This document shows positions 1-21,959 of a stretch of DNA of 64,000 bases, piece after piece. Positions within the stretch are counted from its first letter, which is position 1, and each line of letters starts with the position of its first letter. Where the stretch lies: assembly GCA_948474755.1 (NCBI GenBank), contig CAOLHI010001651.1, positions 186,001-250,000 on the forward strand. The letters run 5' to 3'. The translations under genes and the position numbers were made by a program. The stretch is from Ctenosaura bakeri (lineage: Eukaryota > Chordata > Lepidosauria > Squamata > Iguanidae). The notes under the pieces were generated by a model, which saw nothing but the letters and a program-made list of their open reading frames with translations, was not told the DNA's origin and did no database searches.

Positions 1-960
1 GTCCAGTGATCCTTTCTGATCTAAGCTGCTTTGAGTCCCAGCCGGTGAAAAAAGCAGGGTGTAAATAAGCGTAATAGCAGCAGTAATGATAATACTGATA
101 ATAACAGTGATTAACTGAGTAGAGGAGTAATGATGGGGGAGAGGAGTTGCCCTGATTGGGTCAAATGATGGAGTTTGTAGAGTAATAGAAGAGAGGGTTG
201 TTATTAATCCAGCAGATTTGAAGGTGGGGGGAGGAAGGGAGCTGACCCCCTTGACATTCAGATGTAAAAGGTCTAAATCGCCTCCCCAAGTTGTTCTTGT
301 GATCCAGCAAATGAGGAGCAGGAGGGAGGTGGGAGCATTAATTGAGCAAAGTGTTTGCACGGGTCTCTGCGTGCCTTGTCCTTCTTGCTTTCCTCCTTCC
401 AGGGAAGTGTGTGTGTGTGTGTGTGTGTGTAGAGAGGGGATTAAGAAATATATATAACAGCTGTTTCCTCGCCCCCAGATTGTGTTTTTCTTCCTGTTTG
501 GATTCCTTTTGGTTCCCCCTCCCTCCCCCACCTTGGAAAGGATTTCTCTGTGCAGGACAGATGGAGATTCAACAAGGTGGAGCTTAACTTCTTCCCTGCA
601 GCTCAGAAAGGAGATGCAAATGATGGACAGCTTGCAGGGGACAATTTTGTGTGGTACTTTAAAGGTTTGCTGGTTGTGAGGAGTCCGTGGTGCCTCCAGA
701 ATTGGAGGAAGCCGGCCCCCCTGTAGAGATGCTTTGCTGTGGCTGCCGTGCCCTCCGTGGATTTCTGCCTGGTTGCCCCTGTTTGGGAGCAAAATGCTAA
801 AGGGCTGAAGAGGCCCTTGATCTCATCCTGGAGTCTTATACCTGTGTGCTTTATTGACTTTGTTATGCTGCAACGCCTTCCAGGCTGTACTACCTCCCAG
901 ACTGTACTTGATGCTTTCTGTTTCAGCTCTTTAAAAGGTCACAGCTTGGTTGAAAAATGG
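1..960. other. Sequence upstream of visible RXRB exons, no gene recognised
   Basis: This may be the RXRB first intron or 5' flank. The first 110 bases look like a LINE tail merging into AAT-rich simple sequence, and a (GT)n tract of about 24 bp lies at 407-430. No coding exon is seen. Confidence 0.4.
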
Positions 961-992
961 AGCCAAGCATGAGGGAAGAGACTGAGTGAAGG

Positions 993-1830
993 CACAGAAT
1001 CCTAGAGTTGGATGGTACCCCAAAGGTCATCCAGTCCAACCCCTTTCTGCCATGCAGGAAGACACAATCAGAGCATTCCTGACAGATGGCTGTGCAGCTT
1101 CTCTTTAAAAACCCCCCGAGAAGGAGGAGACTCCTCCATGCTCCACGGGGGCAGCAACATACAGTTGGCTCTCAGTATCTTCTAGAATTCAGTTCCAGGG
1201 CCGCTGCAGATAACAAAATTCATGGATACTCAAGACCCAGTATGTATAATGCTGTAGTAGAATTGTGCCCCTTATATAAAATGGCCTAATCAAAGTTTGC
1301 TTTTTGGATTTTATTTCGTTTTATTTTGGAATATTTTCAAGCTATTTTTGGGTGAATCCATGGATACAGAATCTGCAGATAGGGAGGGCCGACTGTATTC
1401 CACTGTCAAACTGCTCTTACCAACCGTGCTCACATGTTTTGATCTGCTAAACTCATTTTGAGTTCTGATCCTGTCCTTTGAGCTGTTAACTGCCCCTCCT
1501 AATTTGGTGTCATCTGCATATTTGATAAGAATCCTGTGTATTTCCTCGTCCAAATCATTGATGAAGACATTGAATAGCACTGGGCCCAAGACAGGACCCC
1601 ATGGCACCCCACTGGCCACATCTCTCCAGAAGGAAAAGGAGCCACTGGTGAGCACCCTTTGGGTTCGGTTGGTCAACCAGCTACAAACCCACCTAACAGT
1701 GGTATTGTCTAGCCCATATTTTAGTGGTTTGTTCTCAGGAATGTCATGGGGAACTTTGTCAGAGGCCTTATTGAAGTCAGGAAATGCTACATCCACAGCA
1801 TTCCCTTCATTTACCAAGCAGTTTTAAATC
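993..1830 (-). mobile_element. CR1 LINE fragment (3' end plus RT part), interrupted
   Basis: The left part (993-1161) is the CR1 3' end in reverse. After a Tigger-like insertion, 1396-1830 continues with CR1 sequence encoding on the minus strand a reverse-transcriptase segment with [13 protein letters not shown] and the catalytic YADD motif. Internal sequence between the two parts is missing and the frame is not full length, so this is a dead copy. Confidence 0.8.
1162..1395. mobile_element. Tigger/MER2-like Tc1-mariner MITE
   Basis: Terminal inverted repeats CAGTTGGCTCTCAGTATCT and, from the right, CAGTCGGCCCTCCCTATCT flank a palindromic AT-rich body. Both ends abut TA, the expected target duplication. 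It interrupts a CR1 copy. Confidence 0.7.
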
Positions 1831-2223
1831 TGCTGCAAATGGTTGGATCAGGACACCTGTCCTGCAGGTGTGTTATCAAGGAAGAACCTCTAGAAGGCAC
1901 AACAGCATGAAGATCAGTCGATTTGTCAAGACTGAGTGTGTCACATGCCACATTTGCTTGTCAGACATTTTCTCTGTCTCTGTTTTGACAGGGAGGAGCC
2001 TGTGCAAAGGAGCTGGGCATACGTGAGCACGTGAAGCTAGTATTTGCCAAGAAAATCTGATCTGCCCCTCTTTGCTTCTGACCAGCAGGCGCAGGTCTCA
2101 GGTCCAGAAGGAATCCTTGTGACCAAAATCCTAGATTCAGCAGCAAATATCTTGGCACAGCATGAGACCTCACATGGAGTGGTGGTTGCCAGTGTTTTGG
2201 TAGTAAGAAAGTTCAGGTCAACA

Positions 2224-2520
2224 ATCATGGAATTGTAGGGTTGGAAGAGACCCCAAGACCATTCAGTCTGACCCCATTCTGCCATGCGGGAAGACAAAAT
2301 CACAGCACTCACTTTGACAGTGGGCCAAAGGGATTTCTTTGGAAACCTCCAAAAAAGGAGGAGACTTCACCACACTCCACAGAGGCAGCAGCGGGTTCCA
2401 CTATCTAACCACTCTTATTGTCAGGAAGCTTTTCCTAAGGTTTAGGTGGAATTTTTTTTCCTGGAGTTTGAAGCCATTGCTCTGTAGTGACCTCATCTCT
2501 GGAGCAGCTCTTATTATGGA
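2224..2520 (-). mobile_element. CR1 LINE 3' fragment
   Basis: It begins with the degenerate octamer tail (atcatggaattg) and continues through the typical 3' UTR and end of ORF2 in reverse orientation, to about the GTCTCTGGAGCAGC motif, here degraded. Confidence 0.7.
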
Positions 2521-2614
2521 AAAATAAAATTTCCACTATCATAACAGTTTTTCAGATCCAGGAAAGAGGGCAGCCTTTGCTACCCAGAGTCCTCATGCCA
2601 TAGCTTCTAGATCC

Positions 2615-2900
2615 CTTTTCAGCCCTGGAAAACCACTGAGTGACCTTGGGCAAACCACTCTCTCTCAGCCTCAGGGAAAGGTAATGGTGGCAAACTTCAA
2701 AATATATCTTGATGAGAAAATCCTAGCATAGGGTCAGCATATTTTTAGAGCTCAAGGGCTGTAGTGGTTTGAGTAATGGAGCAGGACTCTGGAAGACCTG
2801 GATTCAAATCCCTGCTTAGCCATGGGAAACCCATTGTGGGATTTTGACTGAGGCACACTCTTCTCTCTGACCCAGAGGAAGACAAGTGGAGAGGTGGGAG
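2615..2900 (+). mobile_element. Two Sauria-type SINE fragments
   Basis: A 3' part (about 2618-2735: ACTGAGTGACCTTGGGCAA, TCTCAGCCTCAG) precedes a second copy with the tRNA-like head (about 2748-2890: GGACTCTGGAAGACCTGGAT, CCATGGGAAACCCATTG). Both are truncated. Confidence 0.6.
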
Positions 2901-3319
2901 ATACGTCCTGGGTCTTCCAGCGGGCACAGCTGATGTTCTCCTGAGGGCCTGGGGCCTTTTCCCTGGCCTTTGCTCCCAAATGGAGACTCAGATCCCAGCT
3001 GAGGAAGCCTCTCGAATGGAACATCATCTCTGTTTGCTCCAGGGTGCTGGTAGTTATTTTAGACTGGTTAAGCTGGAAGTGAAAGGTGTGTGGAAAGAGG
3101 CAAGGAGAGGCCTTGTGGAAGCTGGTCTCTCTCTCTCTGGTCCTTGTAGTGAGGATGGGATGGGTTTTGGCTTCCTTAAGTGACCCCTTTTAAGAAACTA
3201 CAGCAGGGCAAACCCCAGAGCAAAAGGGGACTTGGAAGCAAGGGGTGGAGGGTGACGATTGTAGAATAATCATAGGTAGGATTCTACAATAGTCGTAGAG
3301 ATAAATTCTACAATTACTG

Positions 3320-3992
3320 GGTAACACTTGGCTTGACCACAGTACATGTGAAGGGGATCTAGGAGTCTTACTAGACCTCAGGCTGGACATGAACCAGCAG
3401 TGTGATGCAACAGCTAAAAAAGCAAATGTGATTCTGGGCTGCATCAACTGGTGTACAGTATCGAGGTCAAGGGAAGTGATGGTAATGCTATTCTGCTTTG
3501 GTCAGACCCCCACTTGGAAAAATACTGTGGGCAGTTCTGGGCACCCCCACAGTTGAGGAAGGATATGGACAAGCTCGAATGCATCCAGAATAGGGTGACC
3601 AAAATGGTGGAAGGCCAAGAAACCATGAAGCCCTGTGAGGGGTGGCTGAGGGAGCTGGGTGTGTTTAGTCTGGAGATTAGAAGATTAAGAGGAGACAGGA
3701 TAGTTATGTTTAAATATTTGAAAGGTTGTCTTATGGAGTATGGGACAAGCCTGTTTTCTGCCACTCTAGAGACTAGGACATGGAGCACTGACTTCAAACT
3801 CCAGGAAAAGGAGGAAAACTTCTAGACAGTGAAAGCAGTCTGACAGTAGGAGATGCTTCTGCCTCTGTGGAATGTGATGGATTCTCCTCCTTTGGATGGC
3901 CATCTGTGAAAGAGAGAGCTTGGATTGTGTCTCCCTGTGTGGCAGAAGGGGGTCAGGCTGGATGACTGGTTCTGTGCCTCTAAGGATTCCAG
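3320..3992 (+). mobile_element. CR1 LINE, C-terminal RT region to 3' UTR
   Basis: Forward orientation. The frame 3451-3825 reads ILLWSDPHLEKYCGQFWAPP and LGVFSLEIRRLRGDRIVMFK, the CR1 ORF2 C-terminus, with frameshifts. It runs into the 3' UTR at GGTCAGGCTGGATGACTGG. Confidence 0.75.
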
Positions 3993-4239
3993 TACCCATC
4001 TTCCTGGTGGCAGAGGCCTCCGTGCCCTCGTAGCCAAGGCACTCTGGTAAGGGGGGACCTGGGCAATTGCTGCCGGAACTCAGCTCGGCCCGTGCCCGAG
4101 GTGGGGCCGGAGGCATTGCTCAAGACCGTTACTCATCCTCCAAACAGCTGAAGGGCTGTCGGGGTCACGTGGAGAGCTTGTTTTCTGCTGCAGTCGTGGA
4201 TTCAAATGTCAAGGAAGGAGGTGCCAACGAAGGAGCAGG

Positions 4240-4376
4240 AAGACATTTGCTGATGGTAGGAGCCGTCGGTCAGAGGGAGAGCTTGGATTCTGCAGCCCTG
4301 CGTGGCAGAATGGGGTTGGACTGGATGACCCTTGGGGTCTCTTGCAGTTCTGTGATTCTTTGGGGACAGCTTTTTG
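4240..4376 (+). mobile_element. CR1 LINE 3' end fragment
   Basis: Contains GGTTGGACTGGATGACCCTT and GGTCTCTTGCAGTTCTGTGA, the CR1 3' UTR and terminal motif. Confidence 0.65.
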
Positions 4377-4839
4377 CACCCTGGGGTCATTTGGGGTTGA
4401 GGCTGGAGCAAGCCCAGGCCGGCCAGTTCTGGGGAAAGGAAGGAAGGAAGGGGGTGGTGGCTCGTCTCTTCCGCCCCTCCCCAAGCGTAACGTGGAGGCT
4501 CATGCAAGAGTTGTGGGCTCATTCCTTCTCCTCGCCGAGGTTGCTTCCTTCCTTCCGTTTGGAGGAAAACACTGAGAGGAGCAGAGTGGACTTTGGTTTT
4601 CGGAGACGGCAGGTCGGATAGAGTCCCGTTCTCTGGTGAGGATCTGCCTCTGGATGGAAGGGAGGGACGACTCATTCCTAGGCCACCTGTGACCTTTGGG
4701 AGTCCCTGGGCCATACAGCACGGCATCTCTCGTCTCTTTTCCAGCAAGAGCTCAGTGATTGGATCGGGCCCTGGGGAGAGAAAGCCCACTGCTGCCTTGC
4801 CCAGGCTCCTCTTGAGAGGTCTGCGAAAAGAGGTCGGGC

Positions 4840-4935
4840 AGTCCCCTGGATGCTTTAGCTGGAGATCGGGTAATGAGCCAGGGGTTGGACTTGATGAGCT
4901 CTGGAAACCCCTTCCGGTTCTAGGATTCTGTCTGG
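4840..4935 (+). mobile_element. Diverged CR1-like 3' end
   Basis: GGTTGGACTTGATGAGCTCT is followed by CTTCCGGTTCTAGGATTCTG. It is an older CR1 subfamily than the copies at 10 or 44 kb. Confidence 0.5.
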
Positions 4936-5579
4936 GCAGCTCCTGTCAGAGAAAGCGGGGTGTCGATTGCGTGTGAGGCAGGTGCGCGTGGTACCCCCTC
5001 CTCCTTGCAAGGACTGGCGTTAAGGGTCAGCTTTCCCCACCAGACTTATGAGAGCCTAGGAAGACCCAGAGTGGGCAGATGGAAAGTTTTCAAAGAACCA
5101 GCTGGTGGGAGCTGTCTTCGTTTAATGGCTGTTTTCAAGAGCTTTTCGTCTTTTCCTTAATTACATTTTTTTTCTTTGCTAAACTGTTAGCATTTTAATA
5201 CTGTAAGTAATTTAATTCAGTTTCTGTATTCACTTTTGGTATGTTTTTAATTTATTGTTTTGAAAGTTGTGTGCTGCTTTGCACCCCAATTTTTGGAAAA
5301 AAGTGGAAAATAAATAAATTAGTTAGTTAGTCAAAAAGTCATCCTGACAGCAGGACTTGAGGACAGCTACATCTTGTATTCCCTGGCAACTGATAGACGG
5401 AGGCATCTTGCCTCCAGTACCAGCTAGTAGCCATCCTGATCAATGTTGATGTTGCCCTTTCTTCCTCTGTGGATTTTTCCAGCCCCACTTTAAAGACCAT
5501 CAAAATTGGCAGCTGTTGCTTCTTGTGGCAGGGAGTTCCGCAGTTGAACTGTGTGCTGCGTGACTCACTGGGGCTGGAA

Positions 5580-5765
5580 TTTTTCCTAGGGTTTTCTTAG
5601 GCTAGGAATCTCATTCAGAGGTGGTTTTGCCAGTTCCTTCCTCTGAAACAGAGCCTAGAGTGCCTGGTCTTGTTGGTGTGCTCCCATCCAAGTCCTAACC
5701 AGAGCTAGCCCTGCTTAGCTTCCAAGATCAGACAAGATTGGGGGCCCTGACGAGGACATTTAGGC
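5580..5765 (-). mobile_element. 5S rRNA-derived SINE
   Basis: In reverse orientation, CTCCCATCCAAGTCCTAACC and CCCTGCTTAGCTTCCAAGAT match the complement of vertebrate 5S rRNA around the internal promoter (box A AGCTAAGCAGGG and box C region). The 5S part is followed by a body including GAGGTGGTTTTGCCAGTTCC. A second copy follows at once. Confidence 0.75.
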
Positions 5766-5779
5766 GCTCAGTTCTTCAT

Positions 5780-5936
5780 TGTATGTGGCCTTCAAGTCAA
5801 CTTCTGGTGACCCCATGGATTTCCTAGGTTTTTCTTAATCTGCGAATTCTCGGGGTGGCTCACAGCCCCTGGTGTGTGTTTGGTGGTCTCCCATCCAAGG
5901 ACTAACCAGGGCCAAGCCTGGCGTGACTTATCATTC
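5780..5936 (-). mobile_element. 5S rRNA-derived SINE with Bov-B-like tail
   Basis: The left end is the reversed tail (TGTGGCCTTCAAGTCAACTT, TGGTGACCCCATGGAT) and the right part is the 5S-like segment (GTCTCCCATCCAAGGACTAA, CCAGGGCCAAGC). The 5S part is shortened compared with the copy at 16.6 kb. Confidence 0.7.
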
Positions 5937-7250
5937 AAGTTTTCTCTGTGTCTGTTGCAGGAAGAACTGATGTTGTAGGAGCATTTTCCGTGGATTTGGA
6001 AAGTCTGAGTGAAATCATCCCTCCGCTGGTTCTGGGTGAATTAACCCAACAGATGGTTTCTGGGCACAGTGGTTTCTTAAGTAGCTTGGGGAGAACTGAT
6101 GTGCTTTAAATATATAAAAGGTGCAGATAATCTACTTTTTTTAAAAAAAAATGGTGCCTGATTATTTAATGTATTAGTGAGAAAATTCAGAGGGTCTCTT
6201 TCCACCCAGAACTCATGGAATGTGTTTGTTTGAAATATAAAAAAGACCCAAGTTTGATTCCCTGCTCAGCCATGGAAACCCACTGGGTGACCTTGGGCAC
6301 GTGTCACACACTCTCGGCCTCCAGAAAACCCTGGGATAGGTTCACCTTAGAGTCACCGTAAGTCACAAACAACTGGAAATCACACAACTACTTAATGAAC
6401 CTGCATAGTTTTCAAAGAGTATCAGTAGTATGCAACTTTTTTCTTCTTATCATTTTTATTTTATTTTAAAATTAAGTGATCCATACAGAAGAAGAGAAGG
6501 GATTTGCAGACTTTTAAAAAGCTCTGTGGCTATAATTTGACTGATTTACGTGTTTATTAAATTTAATGCAAAGGTGTACACAAACTGACTCACAAAAGCA
6601 AAAAAAAAAAAAAAGGAACAAACTGTACCTGAACAGCATACGTATATAACTAAAGTTAAAACTGTTGGAACTGGATTGAACTAAATTAAGGCATAATAGC
6701 AAACACGGCGTGTTGCTTTTTAATCTCCCTAGATTGTGGTTGAGAAATTATATGGTGTTGGCTGATCCTTTTAAATTAGTTACACTTTATTTCCTTTGCA
6801 TAGGTTTCAACTATTGTTAAAGAAGTTTTTTTGTTCTAATGGAGAAAGGGAGATTTAGGGGGCAGGACTTGGGTGGGGGGCATTCCTTACCCCGGGGCCT
6901 CCCCAACCCCGGGGCCTTCCCAGGAGAGGAAGGAGGGCAGTTAGGAAACAGCCCCAGGCTCACGTGCTTTCTGGTGGTTTTGCAAAATATCCGGAGAGGA
7001 AGCTGAGAGTGTGTACGTGTATCTGTGGGGAGGGGTGCTTTTGGGGAAACACAGGATGGAAGGGTGGAGGCTGGGGAAATTATCTTATTTGGGGAGCTCT
7101 AGTGATCCCCTTTGATTTAAAGCTGCAAAATAATTTAGGAAAACAATTTGAAAAACAAAAGGTGGCCCCCAACTTTCTTAGCAGTTATAGACTGTTCCAA
7201 AGTAATTAAACCTCTTTCCTTGCAGTTCCATGGAATGCTTGTTCCATGTT
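5936..7250. other. AT-rich non-coding stretch with one SINE
   Basis: Apart from the Sauria SINE at about 6245-6390 and an A-run at 6600-6614, I see nothing assignable. No exon with RXRB-like coding potential is present. Confidence 0.4.
6245..6390 (+). mobile_element. Sauria-type SINE
   Basis: CCATGGAAACCCACTGGGTG and ACCTTGGGCACGTGTCACAC lead to the Bov-B-like end AGAGTCACCGTAAGTCACAA. The tRNA-like head is partly lost. Confidence 0.65.
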
Positions 7251-7254
7251 GTTG

Positions 7255-7440
7255 TGGGCTTTCCAAGCTTTGGCAGCCCTAAAGTGTACCTATCACAAGG
7301 TTTTTCTGGGGCTGAGAGAGTGTGTCTGCCCAAGGTCACCCAGTGGGTGCTTTCCATGGCTGAGCAAAGATGATTCGAACCCAGGTCTCCGGGGTTGTAG
7401 TCCAGGGCTCAAACCCCTATGCCACACTGGCTGTCCAAAT
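7255..7440 (-). mobile_element. Sauria-type SINE, nearly complete
   Basis: Reverse orientation: the tail, then CTGGGGCTGAGAGAGTGTG, AAGGTCACCCAGTGGG and the tRNA-like head with GATTCGAACCCAGGTCTCCG (B box complement) and CCACACTGGCTGTCC. It lies about 320 bp upstream of the first visible RXRB exon. Confidence 0.75.
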
Positions 7441-7761
7441 ACCAAATCCTTAATATGGATCAAAACCCAAACTTATCAAATCACATTTTTTTTTTTTTGC
7501 AAAAAAGACCATAAAGCATTTCCAGTCTTTTAAAAATGTCCCGAATGATCAATTTAACCTTTCTGCCAAATCCCATCAGTTCCAACAACCATTCCTCTTT
7601 AGAAGCTAGTGACGAGTTCTTCCGTTTCTGCCTGTGTGTTTCTGTGTAGGGCAGGGTCGGGGGGCTTCTTGTCAATTTTTAACCCCCCTCGGCCTTTTCT
7701 TCCCCCTACTCTCCCCCTTCCCCCCACCCCGGTGTTCCTTTACCTTCTTTTCTTCCTTTAG

Positions 7762-17789
<10,028 letters not shown>

Positions 17790-18828
17790 CATCCCCCCCA
17801 GCAAAACACTCAACAGCACTCCTGCCGAGAGAAGAAGGGGGAAGAGGAGGAGAAGGAGGGGGTGCCCCCGAGGGCAAGAAGGGGGTTCCTCCATAGAGGG
17901 GTGACACCAGCGCCCGGACTCTCTCATGCCAGCCACACCTCCCTCGTCGTCGTCGTTGTCGTCATCCTCCTCCTCCTCTTCTTCCGTGTGAGGCTGTGGT
18001 GCCCCCACCGGCCGCCTGCCGACCCCCCACTGCACCCCCTCCTCTTGAGGAAACCTCCTGTGGATGGGGCAATCTGGCGGGGGGGCACGCCCTTCCCTCT
18101 CCACTCCTGGATTTTAGGGCCCTTCTATTAGGTGGAGGGGAGCAGGACAGGAGCGGCTTTGGATAAGCCTGCCTTCCCCGCTCCGGACACGCACTCCAAG
18201 CTAGGGAGGGGTGGAAGCAGGGAAGGGGCTGCTTCTCGCCTCCCCTCCCATGGGGACGCTGCTCGGTGGCTGTGGATGCTGCTGCTCAGAAATCAGGTTT
18301 CAAGTCAAGGTACTCGGTGTTTTAAGAGGGATAGTGTTAGGGTCTCGGCTTCTGGGGGGGTCACTAGAACCCCTCTGTGCTTTGGGGGTGGGGCAGGAGG
18401 GTTGAGGGGTACCCCTTTACTTTCTTTTTTCCTTTAGAACTGTTTGTTTCCCCCTTCTTTTTGGACTCGAAAGAGATGAGGAGTTTCGTAGTTGTTTTTG
18501 TTAGGGGTGCTCAATGGGGCAGCCTTCCACCCCACTGCAGGGTCTTTGAGCAAGGGGTCCCTGGTCCTTCAGAATGCCCCCCCCCCGCACAACTCCCTTG
18601 GTTTTAAAAACCCTTTGGGAAGGGAGAGGGTAAATAGAGTAATGAATTTGTATTTTTAGCCTCACTGACGGTTCTCCCGTGGTTTCTGTTAGATTTTCTT
18701 CTCCCCCCCATCCACACCAAGGACTGAACAAACCTCTTCTCCCCCCACCCAGAAGAAAGAAATACTGTTTTAGCTGCACTTTGACTCGGCCGGCCCTCAT
18801 CTATGCAAGGAGGGGTGGAGTTTGGGGA

Positions 18829-18862
18829 GGGAAGGAAGGAAGGAAGGAAGGAAGGCAGGAAG
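18829..18862. repeat. (GGAA)n microsatellite in RXRB 3' UTR
   Basis: Seven or so GGAA units with a terminal GGCA interruption, transcribed as part of the 3' UTR. Confidence 0.85.
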
Positions 18863-19418
18863 GGGCTGTTTGAGAGCCCCCGTCCTCTCTTGGGGGTTTG
18901 CATACGCTCCCCAGCCGTTAAGGGGGGGGTAAGGATTTGGGTCTCTCCCTTTTTCTTCCTTTTAGCATTGGGGAGGGGCCGTGGGGGAAGTTGCCTTCGG
19001 TCTGTGCTTGTGTACGGGGCGTGTGTATTCCCCCAGCTGTCTTTCCACCCACTCCGGACACCCCCTTTGCCCTTGAGACAAGGAAGGGGCGTGCTGCCGA
19101 AGGCCCCATTAGACATGTTCGACACCCCCTCCCCGATTTTCCTGGTCTGCCAGGGAAAGAGGAAGAGACGGAAGGAGGGCAGAGGCGGGGGCTGCGTTGG
19201 GATGGGGAGACATCTGTGGACCCGCCTCTTTCTTTGTGCCCCACCTTCTCCCCGGACCCCCCTTTTGCCTCAGCATGCCTGGATTCATTTGCCGCTTCAT
19301 CCCCCACCCCAGAAAAAATATTATTTCACTTCTGTTAATCTCTCTTCTCCCCCAGCTCCAGACCTCCCACTTTTCCCTGGATCAACCGCTTTTTTGGGGA
19401 GGGGGGGAATGTTGATTT

Positions 19419-19424
19419 AATAAA
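19419..19424 (+). terminator. RXRB: RXRB polyadenylation signal AATAAA
   Basis: A canonical AATAAA is followed by GTGTGTCTGCCTGTATGTGT and further G/T-rich sequence at about 19504-19550, which suits a cleavage-stimulation element. Cleavage is expected near 19,435-19,445. Confidence 0.75.
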
Positions 19425-19884
19425 AAGCTGCTCTTTCCAGAGGAACACCCTCGTCACACCGCTGGCTCTGCATTCTCCGTCATCTTGGACACCCCCTTTT
19501 TACTGTGTGTCTGCCTGTATGTGTGGGCGGGTGTCTGTCTGGTGGGGGGGCTGCCATCTCCTCCCTCCACTTTTTCTTTGCAAAATCAGTGGTGGTGTCT
19601 CTGAGTCTATGCAGAGTGCCAGGCTTAATTTGAACCCGGGGAATGGACCAGTCTAACTGTTACATGCACATGACAGTAGGAGGGTTCTCTGAGACCCTTC
19701 AAAAGCCCTCCCCATGGAGAATTTGCAGGGAGGGGGCTCATGATTTCCCCTCTGGATGTTAAGGCTTTGATGGATTTTCTGCTTTCCTGATGCAGTTCCC
19801 CCTCTGGCCAGCAGAGGGCAGTGTTGCCCCATGCTGGGCCCTTGGGGGGCAGAGTCTTCTTTGGCGCTCTCTCATCCCCAACCC

Positions 19885-20600
19885 CTTTTAGAGGTGGGCC
19901 ATCCAGTCCAGCCCCCTCCTGCCATGAAGGAAGACACCATCCAAGCCCTCCGTTTGACAGGCGGCCCACCCAGCATCTGTTTAGAAACCTCCAAAGGAGG
20001 AGGGGACCCCACCACACTCCCTTCAGGCAGCAGCAGATTCCACTGTCAAACAGCTGTCGTCGTCAGAAATTGCTCCACCGTGTCCTAGTCTCTGGAGCAG
20101 CAGAGAACAGGCTCGCCCCATCTTCCATATGACAGCCCTTCAAATATTTAACCATAGCTATCATGTCTTCTCTTAACCTTCTCTTTCTCCAAGTTAAACC
20201 TGCCCTGGAGTTCCCTCAGCCACTTCTCATAGGACTTCATGGTTTCTAGGCCTTTACCTGTTTTGGTCACCCTCTTCTGGACGCCTTCCACAATGTCCAT
20301 ATCTTTCTTGAACTGGGATGCCCAGAACTGGACACAAAATTCCCCAAGGTGCGGTCTGGCCAAAGCAGAATAGAGTAGTACCATCACTTCCCTTGACCTA
20401 GACTCCTATTAATGCAACCAAGAATCGCGTTGGCTTCTTGGCTGCTGCATCACACTGCTGGCTCAGACTCCTCCATCTCTTTTGCACGTACTATCCTCAA
20501 GGCAAGTATCACCCATCCTATATCTGCATTTCATTTTTTTTCTGCCGAAGTGTGGTACCTTACACTTGTGCCTGTTGAAATTCATTTGGTTAGTCACTTT
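19885..20600 (-). mobile_element. CR1 LINE 3' portion
   Basis: Reverse orientation, covering the 3' UTR and ORF2 C-terminus; the minus frame 20387-20148 reads MVLLYSALARPHLGEFCVQF. The copy carries frameshifts. Confidence 0.75.
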
Positions 20601-20629
20601 TAGTCACTGTGCCCCCCCCCAACACCCCT

Positions 20630-20815
20630 TTGTTGTGATTGTGTGTTTCCAACTTAGGGCAACCATAAGGCAAACCTGTCCTGGGGTTTTCTGCGACTGA
20701 GAGAGTGTGATGTGCCCAGGGTCACCCAGTGGATTCCCGTGGCTGGGCCAGGGATTTGAAGCCTGGTCTCCAGGGACATGTAGTCCAGCACTCAAACTAC
20801 TATGCCATGCTTGCT
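20630..20815 (-). mobile_element. Sauria-type SINE
   Basis: TTTCCAACTTAGGGCAACCA, GTCACCCAGTGG and a head with TTGAAGCCTGGTCTCCAGGG and CTATGCCATGCTTGCTCTC. It directly follows the CR1 copy. Confidence 0.7.
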
Positions 20816-21504
20816 CTCAAACCCTTAAAGCCCCCTCCCAAACACTCCAGAAACTTAAGAATAGCTCTCTCCCCTCCCTTCTTTTGCCCTCCTTTTGATC
20901 TCTGGGGAAAGATGGTCTTTCTGCCCCCCTTGCTCCAGAGTTTATGTCAGGGTGGGTCTCCCTTTCCGCCCCCCCCGATCCTTCTCTCGAATTAGTTAGT
21001 GGGTCAGTCTCTGCCCCAAGGAGCGAGCATGCATGCAGTTGTTGGTTCATTGCTTCGCTGAAACCTCAGGATGGCACACAAGAAAAACAGTTTTAACAAA
21101 TTTAAAAGAGTGTACGCAATTAACCTGTTAACAGGTTTTATGGAATTTTTAAAAGAGAATAGTTTGAGATTAATTGAAACCCTGTTTTTGGGGTGGGGGT
21201 GTAAAATCGATGAGGCCCTCCAAACTTTTCATGAGCAGCTATGTTTTCATTTGGGGCCCGTTGGGTCTCCAAGGGGAAGGTATTTTATAAGGGTGTGCCA
21301 CAACCAAGAAGTACCTGCTGCCCCATCTTTCCAGGAGATGTTAATACTGACTGGGGGGGGCACAAGGAGGGCCCCTCCGGCCGCCTTTAAACCTCAGGCA
21401 GGTGCATATTAGGAAATGGATTTTTTTAGGTTTGGACATCCCCAGGCTTTAAATATCATCCCCAGTGCCTTTAAAGTGCAGACCCAAAATGTATTGGCAC
21501 CAGC

Positions 21505-21957
21505 TGTGTGGTGTTGAGTATCCCTTATCCAGAAATCTGAAATGGTCCAAATTCTGTAACTTCGGAAAATATGAACTCAGTCTTCTGTAGGGAATTATGG
21601 AGGTGGATCGCAAGCAAGCCCCTCGAAATTCCCTCATGCACCCTACAAGAAGAAAGCAAGAGGAGAAGAACGGACGAAAGAGCAGATCTGGTGTTGAAAG
21701 AATAGTATCTGATCTCATTACCTATGTGCAAATACAGTAGGTCCCCCAGAAGGCAACTTCGACTCTAGAGAACAGGGTTCGAATTCTCGCTCAGCCACAC
21801 AAACCCACTGGGTGACTTTGGGAGCATCACACCTCTCAGCCCCAGAAAACCTCCTTATAGATTCGCCTTAGGGTCGCCGCAAGTTAAAAACAACTGGTAG
21901 GCACACAAAAATGCCTCTGCTCCATGACATTTTGGATAAGGGATACTAAAGCCTGTA
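21505..21957. mobile_element. Tigger-like DNA transposon remnant carrying a SINE
   Basis: The ends GAGTATCCCTTATCCA and TGGATAAGGGATACT are inverted repeats typical of a Tigger/pogo MITE. A Sauria SINE in + orientation (about 21765-21908) is nested inside. The outer limits are approximate. Confidence 0.6.
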
Positions 21958-21959
21958 TG

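Larger units (their letters stand above)
17790..19440 (+). other. RXRB: RXRB 3' untranslated region
   Basis: This stretch runs from the stop codon to just past the poly(A) signal and is GC-rich, with no transposable element that I recognise. It includes a CGTCGT/CCTCCT triplet tract (about 17944-17985) and a GGAA microsatellite (about 18829-18862). Long frames on both strands here come from base composition. The 3' end is inferred from the signal and the G/T-rich downstream element, not from transcript data. Confidence 0.75.

Noticed and set aside
1..7700. RXRB first coding exon
   Set aside because: I looked for a GC-rich N-terminal exon ending in a single G before GT. None was convincing, so it is assumed to lie upstream of the window.
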